Origin: Gigantopelta aegis
Lineage: Eukaryota; Mollusca; Gastropoda; Neomphalida; Peltospiridae
Length of the DNA stretch: 64,000 nt
Direction: 5' to 3'
Assembly (NCBI RefSeq): GCF_016097555.1
Contig: NC_054703.1
Coordinates: 38,870,169-38,934,168, forward strand
A program made the translations under genes and the position numbers. How positions within the stretch are numbered: the stretch's first letter is position 1; every line of letters starts with the position of its first letter. Below the pieces are notes generated by a model. That model saw nothing but the letters and a program-made list of their open reading frames with translations. It was not told where the DNA came from and made no database searches. Shown here piece by piece: positions 1 through 10,915 of the stretch.

Positions 1-100
1 GTATTATCGACAATCGTACCTTCCTATTTCAGAATTAATATTTTATAAAGTGTTAGAAAAACTTTCAAAGTTTAGTTTGTATACTAGTAACACATTAATC

Positions 101-103
<3 letters not shown>

Positions 104-132
<29 letters not shown>
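104..132. repeat. (AT)n microsatellite
   Basis: Uninterrupted TA dinucleotide run. The rest of positions 1-292 is AT-rich and shows no gene or recognisable repeat. Confidence 0.9.
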
Positions 133-135
<3 letters not shown>

Positions 136-292
136 AAACTAAAAAACTAAGGTAGACAATGAACGTTTTCACTTCTTAATTTTACGTGTTAAAATCGACA
201 AATTCAAATAAATATTCTTTCGTTTGGAAAGGGTAAAGTTAGGGGTGGGGGTGTTTAACGACATCAAAGTTACAGCATATTGATTTAATAAT

Positions 293-352
293 CATCCGAC
301 CCCATACAACCGTAAATAAAATGTGTTGAGTGCGTCGTTAAATAAAATTTAT
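293..352 (+). mobile_element. SINE family 1, tail-A fragment
   Basis: Only the 3' end is present: a CCATACAACCGTAAATAAAA-like stretch, then GTGCGTCGTTAAATAAA. This tail is shared with the full-length copy at 8409-8735, so this is a 5'-truncated SINE copy. Confidence 0.75.
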
Positions 353-582
353 TCTATATTCTATCCTTCCTTCCATCTGCTGTTGGATGTCTAACATTTG
401 GTAATTTTGGCATTTAGAGAGGAATCGGGTGCATGTGCAGGGGGTGGGTATTGGAGGTCGGAACCCTTACTTGCCCAAGCTTAAAAAAAAAAAGAAATAT
501 ATTTTCTGGGGGAGCATGACCCCATACAAACTTCGCTCCAAACAGTCTACAACCCCAACCCCATTGAAATCCCTGCACACGC

Positions 583-712
583 GCCTTGTAAACCCGCTAC
601 ATTTTGTTTTAGCAAGGGATCGTTTATATGTACCATCCCACAGACAGGATATCACATACCATGGTCTTTTATATACCCGCCGATGGGGATCGATCCTAGA
701 CTGACCGCGCAT
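583..712 (-). mobile_element. SINE family 1, head and body fragment
   Basis: Read on the minus strand this carries the tRNA-like head (GCGCGGTCAGTC, then a B-box-like GGATCGATCCC), the CATATAAA motif and the GATCCCTTGCT motif of family 1. The 3' tail is missing. Confidence 0.75.
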
Positions 713-780
713 TTCCCCCCAAAAAACACCTTTTTAGGTCTAAGTAATGAATAAAAATTATAGTCTTGAACATTGTTATG

Positions 781-1137
781 TGTCACGTCAAGAGTGACCA
801 AGAGCTCTTAATCACACAATTTCCCAACAGAAAACAAAAACAAATAATTTTACATTTGTATTTCACCAAGAATCAATAAATAATTATTAAGCTTAATATT
901 TAGTGGTGGTTTATAAACAATTCACTGGAAATAAGGTAATACTGTTCATATATAATAACACCAGGCACCAAGCACCAAGCACCAGTAAATTATCAGTCTC
1001 TGGAATCGAGACCCCTTTCAAATACGTGTAACCAAGTCCAGGTCAAGTTCATCAACAGTGTTGCTTTGTACTTGCAACCCTCGACTCGCCGTCACTCTGT
1101 TCCATAAATAAGGCCATCTATAGTGTCGGTCAACGGT
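781..1137 (-). repeat. Inverted partial LTR copy at the left end of the fossil
   Basis: This is the reverse complement of 3743-4099, the 3' 357 bp of the LTR, and differs from it at about two positions by eye. It begins with TGTCAC, the mirror of the LTR end GTGACA. A normal 5' LTR would lie in direct orientation, so this end has been rearranged. Confidence 0.9.
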
Positions 1138-2818
1138 TGTGGGAATGTTGGGGAATGTAGACTATCGGTTAGAAGTGAACAGGAAGATCAAAACATTCCA
1201 TGCGAACATGTTGAAGCATTATGTTCAGAGAGAAAACCAGGATGGTGTGTTAGCATTAGTTAACGTTGCTGTTATAGATCTTCAGACAGACGAGGGTATT
1301 GAAAGTCATGATGGATTGGTTGAACCTCCGAGTGTAAGAATCGCCCAGGGTCCGAATGAGGTAAAGGTGAACTCAGGTTTGGCTTGGGATCAAATTCAAG
1401 AGGTAAGGAAATTGTTGTATGAATATTCTGATGTTTTGTCAGATTCGCCAGGGTATACCAGTTTGGCAAGTCATGACATCAGACTGTTATCAGATACTCC
1501 AGTTAGAGTTAAACCCTATCCTTTGCCTTTTGCAATGCGTGACGTGGTCGATGATGAGGTAAGGAGTATGTTACAATGGATATTATTGAATATTCAGATA
1601 GTCCATATTCATCACCTATAGTCATTGTCAAAAAGAAAGAGGGACTAATAGATTTTTGCATAGATTTCAGGAGGTTGAACAAAATTACCATTTTCGACGC
1701 TGAACCAATGCCAAATGCAGACGAGATCTTTGCCAAATTGAATGGATGTAGGTATATAAGTAAACTGGATTTGTCAAGGGCTATTGGCAGCTACCACTGA
1801 CAGAAAGCGCGAAAGGATTAACCGCTTTCCAAAACCCCGATGGGATTGTTTCAGTTCAAAGTTATGCCATTCGGATTGGTAAATGCACCTGCTAGTTTTA
1901 GTAGAATGATGAGAAAACTTCTGCAAGATATGCAAAATAATTGATAATTTCATAGATGATATAATTATCTACACCACCCACTTTTGGAGAACATATGCAG
2001 GTGTTGAAAGAGCTGCTGATTAGGTTAAGACATGCAGATCTGACTGCAAAGCCAAGTAAGTGCTACATTGGTTTTCAAAGTTTGGAATGTCCTAGGCCAC
2101 ATAGTGGGAAATGAAAAGCTGGAACCAGTGCTAGATAAGGTCAAAGCTATTAAAGAGGCTAAACAACCGGAGACAAAGAAACAGGTAAAATCATTTTTGG
2201 GACTAGTTGGGTTTTATCGAAAATTCATTCCAAATTTTGCAAGCATTGCTACTCCTTTGACAGACTTAACCAGGAAAGGACAACCAAATCAAGATTGTAT
2301 GGGAAACAAGCACAAGAAATGCTTTTCATACATTGAAAAATGCTCTTACTAGGTTTCCTATCTTAAAATTGCCGGATGTGGATAAAACTTTCATTCTACA
2401 GACCGATGCTTCGGAGAATGGAATTGGGGCAGTTTTGTCACAATGGATGAGCGTATAAAAATGCCAATATCTCCCTTGCTAGTCGGAAGTACAAGAAAGC
2501 AGAAACTCACTATGCCACAGTTGAGAAAGAATGTTAGCTTGTGTGTGGGCTATACAGAAATTTCAAAGGTATTTGTATGGTCGTGAGTTTATTTTAGAAA
2601 CAGATCATCAGCCTTTAGTGTATCTGAACAAATCAAAATGTACAAATGCAAGACTAATGCGTTGGGCTTTGGTGTTACAACCGTACAGGTTTCAGATTGT
2701 TGCTATAAAAGGGTCAGAAAATGTTGGGGCAGATTGCTTGAGTAGATTGTGAATATAGTGATATAAAATAGGTTGTGTAGTTGCAGAGTGCTTTGCATTT
2801 CTTTTGGGGGGAAGGTAA

Positions 2819-4099
2819 TGTCACAACCGTATTTTATTGTACATAAGTTGTGGAGTATTGGTTGTGTAGATTATTTGAATATTTTATTTAGCCTATTACT
2901 CGCAGTTGTCATATGGTACCTTTTCGCACGTGCAGTCAAATACCCTAGCACTTGCAATGGTTTGGTCTGCAGTGGCACAGCGTGATTGTGGACTAGTCCA
3001 TTTTCGTTAACACTTGGTTAAAAGTGCTGGTCAGGGCTATTGTTAGGGGAACCCAGATCTGTGATGCACACGGTGCACGGGCAGTGATACATGGTGTATG
3101 GACACGTGTCACGTTTGGAACTAGAGAGGTTTCCTGTGAACAAAGCTGGGGTAAAGTAGGGGTTTTGTTATGTATCTATGGTTATATTATATTATACTTG
3201 GAGTTGCATTATGTTGTAAGTATTTATTTTAACTTGTATATTAAGGAAAAGGCGGTAATTTGTTAGGAAATTGTATAGTTTGGCAGTAAATATTGTATGT
3301 ATACTTATAGTAATAATTGTTAACACTGGTTAAAGTAAAACTGGTTGTATAATGTAATTTTAATAGTTGACAACTTTGTACATGTATATTTAATGGACAT
3401 AGTGTATTTAATAAGAATTGGCCGTAGTGTTTTGTAAATAGGTTGCACTAATAAATGGTCAATGAAAAGTACTGGAAATAGATATTTTTTGTGGAAACCA
3501 GGTTATATGCCAAAATCCTGTAAATCAAGGTTTAGTTACTTTATTATGGTGTAATCATGGCAATTGTATTATTTACCGTGTTTTTATTGTCAGGTCAGGT
3601 GTATTATTGGGGTGATGATGGGTTACCAGCAGCTTGTTGCGTCACAGTGGGGACTGATACCGATGGCCTCGTTGATAGTGGAAGAGTGACGGTCGGATTT
3701 ATTGAGTTGGGGTGATAATGGTTACCAGCTGCTTCTGGTGTCACCGTTGACCGACACTATAGATGGCCTTATTTATGGAACAGAGTGACGGCGAGTCGAG
3801 GGTTGCAAGTACAAAGCAACACTGTTGATGAACTTGACCTGGACTTGGTTACACGTATTTGAAAGGGGTCTCTATTCCAGAGACTGATAATTTACTGGTG
3901 CTTGGTGCTTGGTGCCTGGTGTTATTATATATGAACAGTATTACCTTATTTCCAGTGAATTGTTTATAAACCACCACTAAATATTAAGCTTAATAATTAT
4001 TTATTGATTCTTGGTGAAATACAAATGTAAAATTATTTGTTTTTGTTTTGTGTTGGGAAATTGTGTGATTAAGAGCTCTTGGTCACTCTTGACGTGACA
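2819..4099 (+). repeat. LTR of the Gypsy fossil, about 1.28 kb
   Basis: The repeat starts TGTCAC and ends GTGACA, a perfect terminal inverted hexamer. A purine tract (GGGGGGAAGG, about 2806-2815) lies immediately upstream, as expected for a 3' LTR. Downstream, about 4101-4117, the sequence TTTGGTGTCGAACAC looks like a primer-binding site, as expected after a 5' LTR. It contains an imperfect internal duplication of about 100 bp (3608-3800). No second copy in direct orientation is present in the window. Confidence 0.75.
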
Positions 4100-4568
4100 T
4101 TTTGGTGTCGAACACAGTACCATCTTCCTCTACCCCTAGAGTGTTACGTAATTAGTAACACCCCCTTACATGTAAGGCATATGCTAACAGCTGGTCACTT
4201 TCAAAATTTCAAGGCAAATCCCTCACCCACCGACTCCTGGAAAGGCGTTGTACCATACCTCTATAGATATAAATATATTTTCGAGATATGAGACGACCCC
4301 TCAATCAAGACAGTTAAATTTGTTCAAAAATTGCGAAATCTCACGTGATCTCTTGTTGCGGAATTCCACACTTGTGATAAGACAATGAAAACCGAGATCG
4401 GTAGGAGCCCGTCAAAAGTGTCCCACTTTCGAAATACTGCCTTTGTTTTTGACCTAGATAAGCCAGCGTAGTGAAACCAATGCGGACGGCGTCATATATG
4501 CACCAAACGTAATTGGATTTTCTGTTCTATATGCTTAATTAATAAAAATATTCCAGGGAATGCTGCTT
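4100..4568. other. Unassigned sequence next to the LTR
   Basis: The first bases resemble a primer-binding site, so this could be leader sequence of a further LTR unit. Beyond about 4120 nothing is recognised and no convincing coding region is present. Confidence 0.4.
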
Positions 4569-4815
4569 TAATACTTGTAAGAAGCCCAAAGTGGATTTTG
4601 TTTTCAAATAGTTTCGTACGTATGAAAAAATATTTTAGGAAATAAAATGAAATTTAACCCAGTACAAATATTAGAACGATAAGAAACATGTTTAATATAC
4701 AGCCACTAATATTATATGCAGAAAAATATATTTTATATGTAATTATACTCGTTAAAAAGTCTCTGTTAGTCAATAACATTTAAAAAATTGCAGCAAAATC
4801 AGGAATGTCCCTTTA
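4569..4815 (-). mobile_element. TTAA palindromic MITE, partial copy
   Basis: This matches the minus orientation of the family best seen at 27737-28129: GTAAGAAGCCCAAAGTGG, a near-palindromic TTTCGTACGTATGAAA centre and the terminal CAGGAATGTCCCTTTA. One end is missing. Confidence 0.8.
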
Positions 4816-4820
4816 TTATA

Positions 4821-5040
4821 TTATATCCAATTAAGGTTCAAGCACGCTGTCCTGGGCACACACCTCAGCTATCTGGGCTGTCTGACCAGGACAGTGGGTT
4901 AGTTGTTAGTTGGTTAGTGGTTAGTGACAGAGAAGAGGGTGTGGTCACCCAATGAGCCCTTAAGAACTCGCTCTGGATTGTAGCCGGTACCTATCAACCT
5001 ATAGTCCGATGGTTTAACCTCTAATCCGCCGAGACCCGTT
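4821..5040 (-). mobile_element. SINE family 2 copy
   Basis: On the minus strand a tRNA-like head comes first, followed by GACAGCCCAGATAGCTGAGG, GGACAGCGTGCTTGAACC and TTAATTGGATATAA. It directly abuts the MITE fragment at 4569-4815. The head is degenerate. Confidence 0.8.
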
Positions 5041-5510
5041 TGAAAGCATTACGGTAGCCAATGACAGGTTGCCTTTCAATGACACGCAAAATCCCCCGAA
5101 TTGAAATTTAAATGATGCACTGGAGCGTGTACCTGTTTTGTTTAAACTCAAGTACAACAATGTCTCTATCCTCAGTATTGTGATTGGGGCAGAAAAATAT
5201 ATCCATATACCCTGAGGCCGTTATGGCAAAACAATAGTGTCAGTGTATCTTGTGGTCGTTATAGAAGGTGTAACCATTAAAGGTTTTTTCACAATAGTGG
5301 CCTCTGGCTGCAGTTGAAAGGTGGTTGCTGTATAAAGGTAAAATAAAGAACAAAATGCATTGGGAGGGATTGATGGTGACCGTTATGAACAGGTAATCGT
5401 AATCAGTAATCGTAATCGTAATCGATTACATTGCTAATGCAATCTTAATTAGCGATTACTTTCATGATTACTTATAATTTACCAATTTAAAAATAATAAT
5501 AATAATTCAT
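5041..5510. other. Unassigned DNA with AATCGT-type simple repeat
   Basis: No gene is seen. A run of AATCGTAATCGTAATCGATT at about 5395-5470 recurs at about 6258-6330, on either side of a SINE and a poly-G tract. Confidence 0.5.
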
Positions 5511-5715
5511 GCTTATATCCAATTAAGGTTCAAGCACGCTGTCCTGGGCACACAACTAGGCTATCTGGGCTGTCTGTCTAGGACAGAGTGTTAGTTCTTA
5601 GTTGTTAATGGTTAGTGAGAGAAAAGAGTGTGTAGTGGTCGTTAAAACTCGCTTTGAGTGGGAACCGGTACCGGGCTGCGAACCCAGTACCTACCATCCT
5701 TATAGTTATGTTTAG
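5511..5715 (-). mobile_element. SINE family 2 copy
   Basis: Reverse complement of the family 2 consensus. It includes CCGGTACCGGGCTGCGAACC, the complement of the B-box-like GGTTCGCAGCCC, and the GCTTATATCCAATTAAGG end. The extreme tRNA-like end is lost. Confidence 0.8.
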
Positions 5716-6118
5716 CTTCAACTGCAGCATTGGTCAATCAGTGTAGATCATAGAACTGATATCCCATTGTCTTCTCCTCTAATAGTAGAATTGTCCGTAT
5801 ATACTGATTAACCCAAATGACATGTATCATCAGTACTGCATGTTGTGAGAAACGCATACTAAATTATGTTTTACTTAGAAATTAGCACACTGTGCTTTTA
5901 AATATTTTATAATTTTAAATGTCATGAGTGTCTGGTGGGCTGTTTGGTCGGATGCTGTACTTCCTAAGTTTTGTATATATTCATATATTTATATTAAATG
6001 ATTTATATAGAGCATGTGACACAATAATAAAACAAGTTGTCTACTTATTCTTCTTCTACTGCTATCATTTGCCTAGAAACAGAGAATCACTACGACTGAA
6101 TTATGAAATGAATAAAAC

Positions 6119-6153
<35 letters not shown>

Positions 6154-6436
6154 GGAGTGAAGCTACACATTCACATAATTCGTAAAAGATCCCAATATAA
6201 TAATAATAAATCTGGTTTTGGAAACCGATTTGCTCCCCACCCAACCCGAAAAAAAAATAATCGCAATCGCAATCGTGATATTCTTAAGTAAGCGTAATCG
6301 ATTACTTTCGTCCAGTAATCGCAACATTTCTGATATATTTATAGATATCTGAAAAATATCGCATACCTTGATTACACTTGATATGCTAGCCCGAGTACTC
6401 TGACTGTAACAGAGAGCTAGACGGACATTTATTATT
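5716..6436. other. AT-rich DNA with poly-G tract
   Basis: No gene is seen. An uninterrupted run of about 30 G lies at 6121-6152. A stretch at about 6391-6430 (TACTCTGACTGTAA and AGCTAGACGGACAT) is repeated in direct orientation at 6645-6680. Confidence 0.5.
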
Positions 6437-6612
6437 CATCGGGTATTTTGATATAGTAGTAGAGAGAAAATCCGCTACATTTTTCCATTAGTAGCAAGGG
6501 ATCGTTTATAAGCACCATCCCACAGACAGGATAGCATATATCACGACCTTTGATATACCAGTCGTACTGCATTGGCTGGAGCGAGACATTGCCCAATGTA
6601 ACCACCGAAAAG
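6437..6612 (-). mobile_element. SINE family 1, decayed copy
   Basis: The minus strand shows ATTGGGCAATGTC, the pair of motifs for the CACGACTGGTATA-like core, ATCCTGTCTGTGGGATGG and GATCCCTTGCTAC. Its head end forms part of the left arm of the inverted duplication at 6571-7397. Confidence 0.75.
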
Positions 6613-7397
6613 GATATATATTAGTTAGCATATCAATAGCCCCAGTACTCTGACTGTAAGAGAGCTAGACGGACATATGGACATAAATACCCTCTCATTA
6701 CAGTCAGAGACCAAGCTATGTATTGTTTGGCAATTGCCGACAACAAAAAAGTTGTCAAAGATTTCCGCTCTAATACCACAACAATCCCATGTTTGACGTC
6801 AAATACCTTTACATCGATCATTTTCGAGTTAATTCATTAACAAAAAAATCAGATATTAATCACTGACACACACACTACAGAAAAAACCCCGACAGCACCC
6901 ACATTCAGCTAAGCTTCGGCAAACTCCGGACAGCAGAATTCTAAGTTCGCCGACCTATATCGTGACGTTGCGTCACATGATCGCCCACTCAGCCATTCCG
7001 TCTTCCAGGGGCCGTCTCAAAACGACAAGTGCCCGACAATGACAAAAAAAGAGAAGTTTTGTGTAACGACACCACTAGAGCACATTGATTCATTAATCAT
7101 CGACTATTGGATGTCATATATTTGGTAATTTGATCATAGTGTTATAGAGGAAACCCGCTACATTTTATCATTAGTAGCAAGTGATCGTTTATAGTATCAG
7201 AGCGGAAATCTTTGACAACTTTTCGGTTGTCGGCAATTGCCAAAAAAATACATAGCTTGGTCTCTGACTGTAATGATAGCGTATTTATGTCCAAATGTCC
7301 GTCTAGCTCTATTGCAGTCTCGGGCTATTGATATGCTAACTAATATATATCCCCGTCCGTGGTTACATTGGGCAATTTTTCGTTCCAGCCAGTGCAG
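6571..7397. repeat. Inverted duplication, arms about 200 bp
   Basis: Bases 6571-6785 recur as the reverse complement at about 7197-7397. Shared landmarks are GCTAGACGGACAT, CAAGCTATGTATT, GGCAATTGCCGACAAC and AAATCTTTGACAAC. Each arm ends in a SINE family 1 piece facing outwards. The spacer of about 410 bp has no gene. This could be a decayed foldback transposon or a local inverted duplication that captured a SINE. Confidence 0.8.
7055..7198 (-). mobile_element. SINE family 1, tail-B fragment
   Basis: The minus strand ends in GCTCTAGTGGTGTCGTTACA-like sequence preceded by a TGACATCCAATAGTCGATG-like stretch, which is the tail-B type. It stops at the right arm of the inverted duplication. Confidence 0.75.
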
Positions 7398-7990
7398 TAC
7401 AAAGATCAATTAGTTTATATCCGTGACCTTTAGGTCTATTGGTATCTTGGTTCACTCTTTGTAATGGAATGCCAATATTTAATATGTTATTAGGTTCATT
7501 CATAAAATCGGCAATATCATCTGAAATGTGTGTGTTATTAGTATGTTCACCGTTACAAACCACATAATCGACAAGCAAACACGTTTTGGCATTAAAATCG
7601 CCGATCAAAAGAATATTATTTCCACTTTAAAATGTCTCGTTCACTTCGTCTTGTGTTGTGTTAAATGAACAATGATTAAAATAGTTCTAATAACAGTGCG
7701 CAATACATCTGGCTGTAGGCTAGTATTAGAAAGAGTAAACCATAATATGTACTGAGATACATTTCTATGAATATATACTTGGTCCATGAGCTTATTTCTA
7801 ATAGCCAAGCATATGCCTCCCGATCTAACATTGAATTCAAGTTTTCTATTATTAGTAAACATTGTATAACCTGGTATTTCTACGTGACCAGTGTCGATAA
7901 GTTTAGTTTCAACTAAACATATTATATTAATCGATAAAGTCTATAAATTCGGGCATATCCAGTCTGCTACTGAGACCACATGCATTTAAA
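7397..7990 (-). pseudogene. LINE endonuclease domain remnant
   Basis: The minus strand encodes pieces of an apurinic/apyrimidinic-type endonuclease of a non-LTR retrotransposon. In order they are a VCGLxSRLDMPEFID-like stretch, ETKLIDTGHVEIPGYTMF, SGGICLAIRNKL and the catalytic-loop motif GDFNAKT, ending near GYKLIDLCT. The reading is spread over more than one frame with stops between segments, so it is dead. It is cut at 7397 by the inverted duplication, and no reverse transcriptase is present. The family (RTE, CR1 or Jockey type) cannot be fixed from this part alone. Confidence 0.75.
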
Positions 7991-8398
7991 TATACCTTAA
8001 ATATATCAATACATACATACACACACACATACTAACAAAAATACTTACCAAAACGATGTGCGCCAAATATACACTGACCACGCAAAGCACCACGTTTTGT
8101 ATCTGGTAATAATTATTCTAATTATTTTTTAAAAAATGAAGAAGAAAGGACGGGGCAAAGGTCTGGGATAATTGAAATATACAATTGTAGACTAATCCTC
8201 AGTGTGTTATGTAAAAATCCTCAGTGTGTTATGTAAAAAGTGTCTGTAATTATATGTGCAGCTTCCAATTTTTCTTCAGGAAGGTGGTTGTGAGAAAGGG
8301 TTGTATCCAAACCAAACGTATCGCATCACTGCAGACATCATACCATGGCCCCGTTCCTCGGTGAGATCTTGGCACGAATACATTCGGCGTAGTTGTCA
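7991..8398. other. Unassigned DNA
   Basis: No gene is seen. It holds a short CA-rich stretch near 8015 and a 24-bp direct repeat (ATCCTCAGTGTGTTATGTAA) at about 8195-8240. Confidence 0.5.
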
Positions 8399-8408
8399 CT
8401 ATTAAAGC

Positions 8409-8735
8409 TGGTCGGGACGTAGCTCAGTGGTACAGCGCTCGCTTCATTAGCGATCGATCTAGGATCGATTCCCGTCGGTGTGCCATTTGGGCTATGTCTC
8501 GTTCCAGCCACTTCTCCACAACTGGTCTAACAAAAGCCGTGGTATGTATTATCCTGCCTTTGGGATGGTTCATATAAAAGATCCGTTGCTGTTAATCGGA
8601 AAGAGTAGCTCATGAAGTGGCGACAGCGAGTTTCCTCTCTGAATATATGTGTGGTCCTTAACCATATGTCCGACGCCATATAACCGTAAATAAAATGTGT
8701 TGAGTGCGTCGTTAAATAAACCATTTCCTTCCTTC
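8409..8735 (+). mobile_element. SINE family 1, full-length, tail A, with TSD
   Basis: This is the reference copy for family 1. The tRNA-derived head has an A box (TAGCTCAGTGG, 8420-8430) and a B box (GGATCGATTCC, 8462-8472), the internal pol III promoter. The body carries CATATAAAAGATCC and GTGGCGACAGCG. Tail A is GACGCCATATAACCG, then GTGCGTCGTTAAATAAA. The perfect 10-bp target duplication CTATTAAAGC lies at 8399-8408 and 8736-8745. It encodes no protein and would depend on a LINE partner for mobility. Confidence 0.95.
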
Positions 8736-9025
8736 CTATTAAAGCCGTTTGTTTTTTATCATTGAAGTTAGAATTACTTACATTATAGTAGTTAGGATAT
8801 GCATTTTCGTACTCCTGGAGTGGTTCTGGTCATCCAGCTTTTGGTAATACCCCGAAATGCAATTAAGTCATTATTCGTCATTTTTCTGAGAAGTAACGGT
8901 TATCGAAGCAAGCTCTAGTAATTTTAAACGGCATGCATTTCTCTTTTCAAACATCACAGACTTTAGCTTTCCAGTGTTATAACCGTATCCAAATGTGTTG
9001 TAGGTTTGTCGATAACTAAACGTAT

Positions 9026-9396
9026 AGGGACATTCCTGAGTTTGCTGCCATGTTTAAGATGTTATCGACTATCAAAGACTTTTTAACGATTGTATTTTTC
9101 TGCATACAATATTAGTGGCTGTATATTAAACGTTTTTCTGATCGATTTAACGTCTGTACTAGGTCAAATTTCATTTTATTTCCAAAAGTATAATTATTTC
9201 GTACGGACGAAATTATTTGACGACAAAATCCAGTCTGGGCGTCTTACGAATATTATGACGACCAAAAACATAATTGAATATACAGACACTGATATTCTAA
9301 ACCAGAAAATATATTTAATGTGTAAATTTAATCGTACAAATATTTTATTAGTCGGAAACATCTCACAATGCAGCAAACTCAGCAATGTCCCTTTAA
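9026..9396 (+). mobile_element. TTAA palindromic MITE
   Basis: It begins AGGGACATTCCTGAGTTTGC and ends CAGCAAACTCAGCAATGTCC followed by CTTTAA. The two halves are diverged reverse complements around the centre (TTTCGTACGGACGAAA). No transposase is present. Confidence 0.9.
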
Positions 9397-9469
9397 TGTC
9401 CATCTTCACAAGCTGAAACTATAGTCTGTCCCTTTAAATGCATGCTTACATTAATGTACTTAAAGGGAC

Positions 9470-10020
9470 AGACCCTGGTTGGTAAATGTCCCTTTAAATG
9501 ATTACATTTATGGACAGACCCCAGTTGTTAACCATTACGCCGTTAGTTTTTGCTATTAAATGATTACATTTATGGACAGACCCCAGTTGTTAACCATTAC
9601 GCCGTTAGTTTTTGCTATTAAATGATTACATTTATGGACAGACCCTAGTTGTTAACCATTACGCCGTTGGTTTTTGCTATTAAATGATTACACTTCTGGA
9701 CAGACCCTAGTTGTTAACCATTACGCCGTTAGTTTTTGCTATTAAATGATTACATTTATGGACAGACCCCAGTTGTTAACCATGTACGCCCATTTTGGAC
9801 AGACCCCAGTGTTTAACCATTGCCGTTAGTTTTTGCTAAATGATTACATTTATGGACAGACCTCAGTTGTTAACCATTACGCCGTTAGTTTTTTTGCTAT
9901 TAAATGATTACATTTATGGACAGACCTCAGTTTGTTGTTACGCCGTTAGTAGTTTTTGCACACTTTGGACAGACCCTAGTTGTAACCATTACGCCGTTGG
10001 TTTTTGCTGTTAAAACCATT
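9470..10020. repeat. 62-bp minisatellite
   Basis: About eight units carry TGATTACATTTATGGACAGA and ACCATTACGCCGTTAGTTTT. The start-to-start spacing is 62 bp at 9561, 9623 and 9685. Units become shorter and degenerate towards 10020. No coding role is apparent. Confidence 0.9.
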
Positions 10021-10233
10021 GTTTGATAAATGAACATTCTGGAACCCATTACTTGCCGTTGGTTTGTTGTTACTTGCAGTTTGTTGTTTAGAATATACAT
10101 TTCCGTTCAGCTGAAGTGTTTTTGGGGTATTCCAGGTGTTTGTAATACCACGAAATACGTTTTTCGTATTTCTTAAAAACGAATGCGCGTCTAAGGAAAA
10201 AAAACAGCAATTGTTAGGCGGACGTGTGATGTT

Positions 10234-10720
10234 GGGGCAAGACGTAGCCCCGTGGGAAAGCGTTCGCTTGATGCGCGGTCGGTCTGGGATCGATCCCCGT
10301 CAGTGGGCCTATTGGACTATTTCTCACTCCAGCCAGTGCACCACGACTGATACTGATCAAATGCCTTGGTGTGTGCTATCCTGTCTATCTATGGGATGGT
10401 GCATATAAAAGATCCCTTGCTGCTAATCGAAGCAACAGCGGGTTTCCTCTCTCAATATTTGTGTGGTCCTAAACCATATGTCTTTTTTTCCCCCAAAGTC
10501 TATTGTCCCCAGAAAAGAAATACGGTAATGCCAGGGTTGGGGGACCTGGTATCACTACCTTACATTAATGTTATAGGATACACTTTATATAATAATACAA
10601 ATACTATGTTATGATATTAATAAACGTTACCTCAAAAAAGGAAACCACATGCCTGCCGCCATATAACCGTAAACAAAATGTGCCGAGTGTCATTAAATCA
10701 AATATTTCCTTCCTTCCTTG
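10234..10720 (+). mobile_element. SINE family 1, interrupted by a 165-bp insert
   Basis: The head (GACGTAGCCCCGTGGGAAAG), the body and tail A are present, but the tail is split at about 10478-10648. The insert begins with a T/C run and ends with an A/G run. The flanks AACCATATGTC and AACCACATGCC could be a decayed target duplication. The insert itself is not recognised. Confidence 0.8.
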
Positions 10721-10915
10721 TACGATATCCCCGCATTAACCATGCATACTACACTTATTGAAACTGTGCTTAGAGTTAGATTCGATTGATATTGCGTTTT
10801 TAACAAAATAGAATACATGTATAATGACACCCCAAAACGAAAAATACTTCGGCTATTGGGTGTCAAACTATGGTAAATGCAAACCTAAAGTGATGGTCAA
10901 CATCACTATAAAAAT

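Larger units (their letters stand above)
781..4099 (+). mobile_element. Ty3/Gypsy LTR retrotransposon fossil, Gmr1-like pol order
   Basis: This is a broken LTR element read on the plus strand. Its parts in order are: an inverted partial LTR copy (781-1137); an integrase C-terminal-like segment of GPY/F type (about 1140-1300); a reverse transcriptase region (about 1480-2350); an RNase H region (about 2380-2750); a purine-rich tract just before 2819; and an LTR (2819-4099). In ordinary Ty3/Gypsy elements integrase follows RNase H. Here RNase H is followed at once by the purine tract and LTR, and the integrase-like segment precedes RT, which is the order known for Gmr1-like elements. No gag or protease was seen. 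The coding part is dead, with at least four breaks. The inverted end repeats differ at only about two positions in 357 bp, so the rearrangement is young even though the coding region is decayed. Confidence 0.85.

Noticed and set aside
8409-8480. tRNA gene
   Set aside because: The A and B boxes belong to SINE heads with long tails and target duplications; no proper tRNA cloverleaf with anticodon arm can be drawn.
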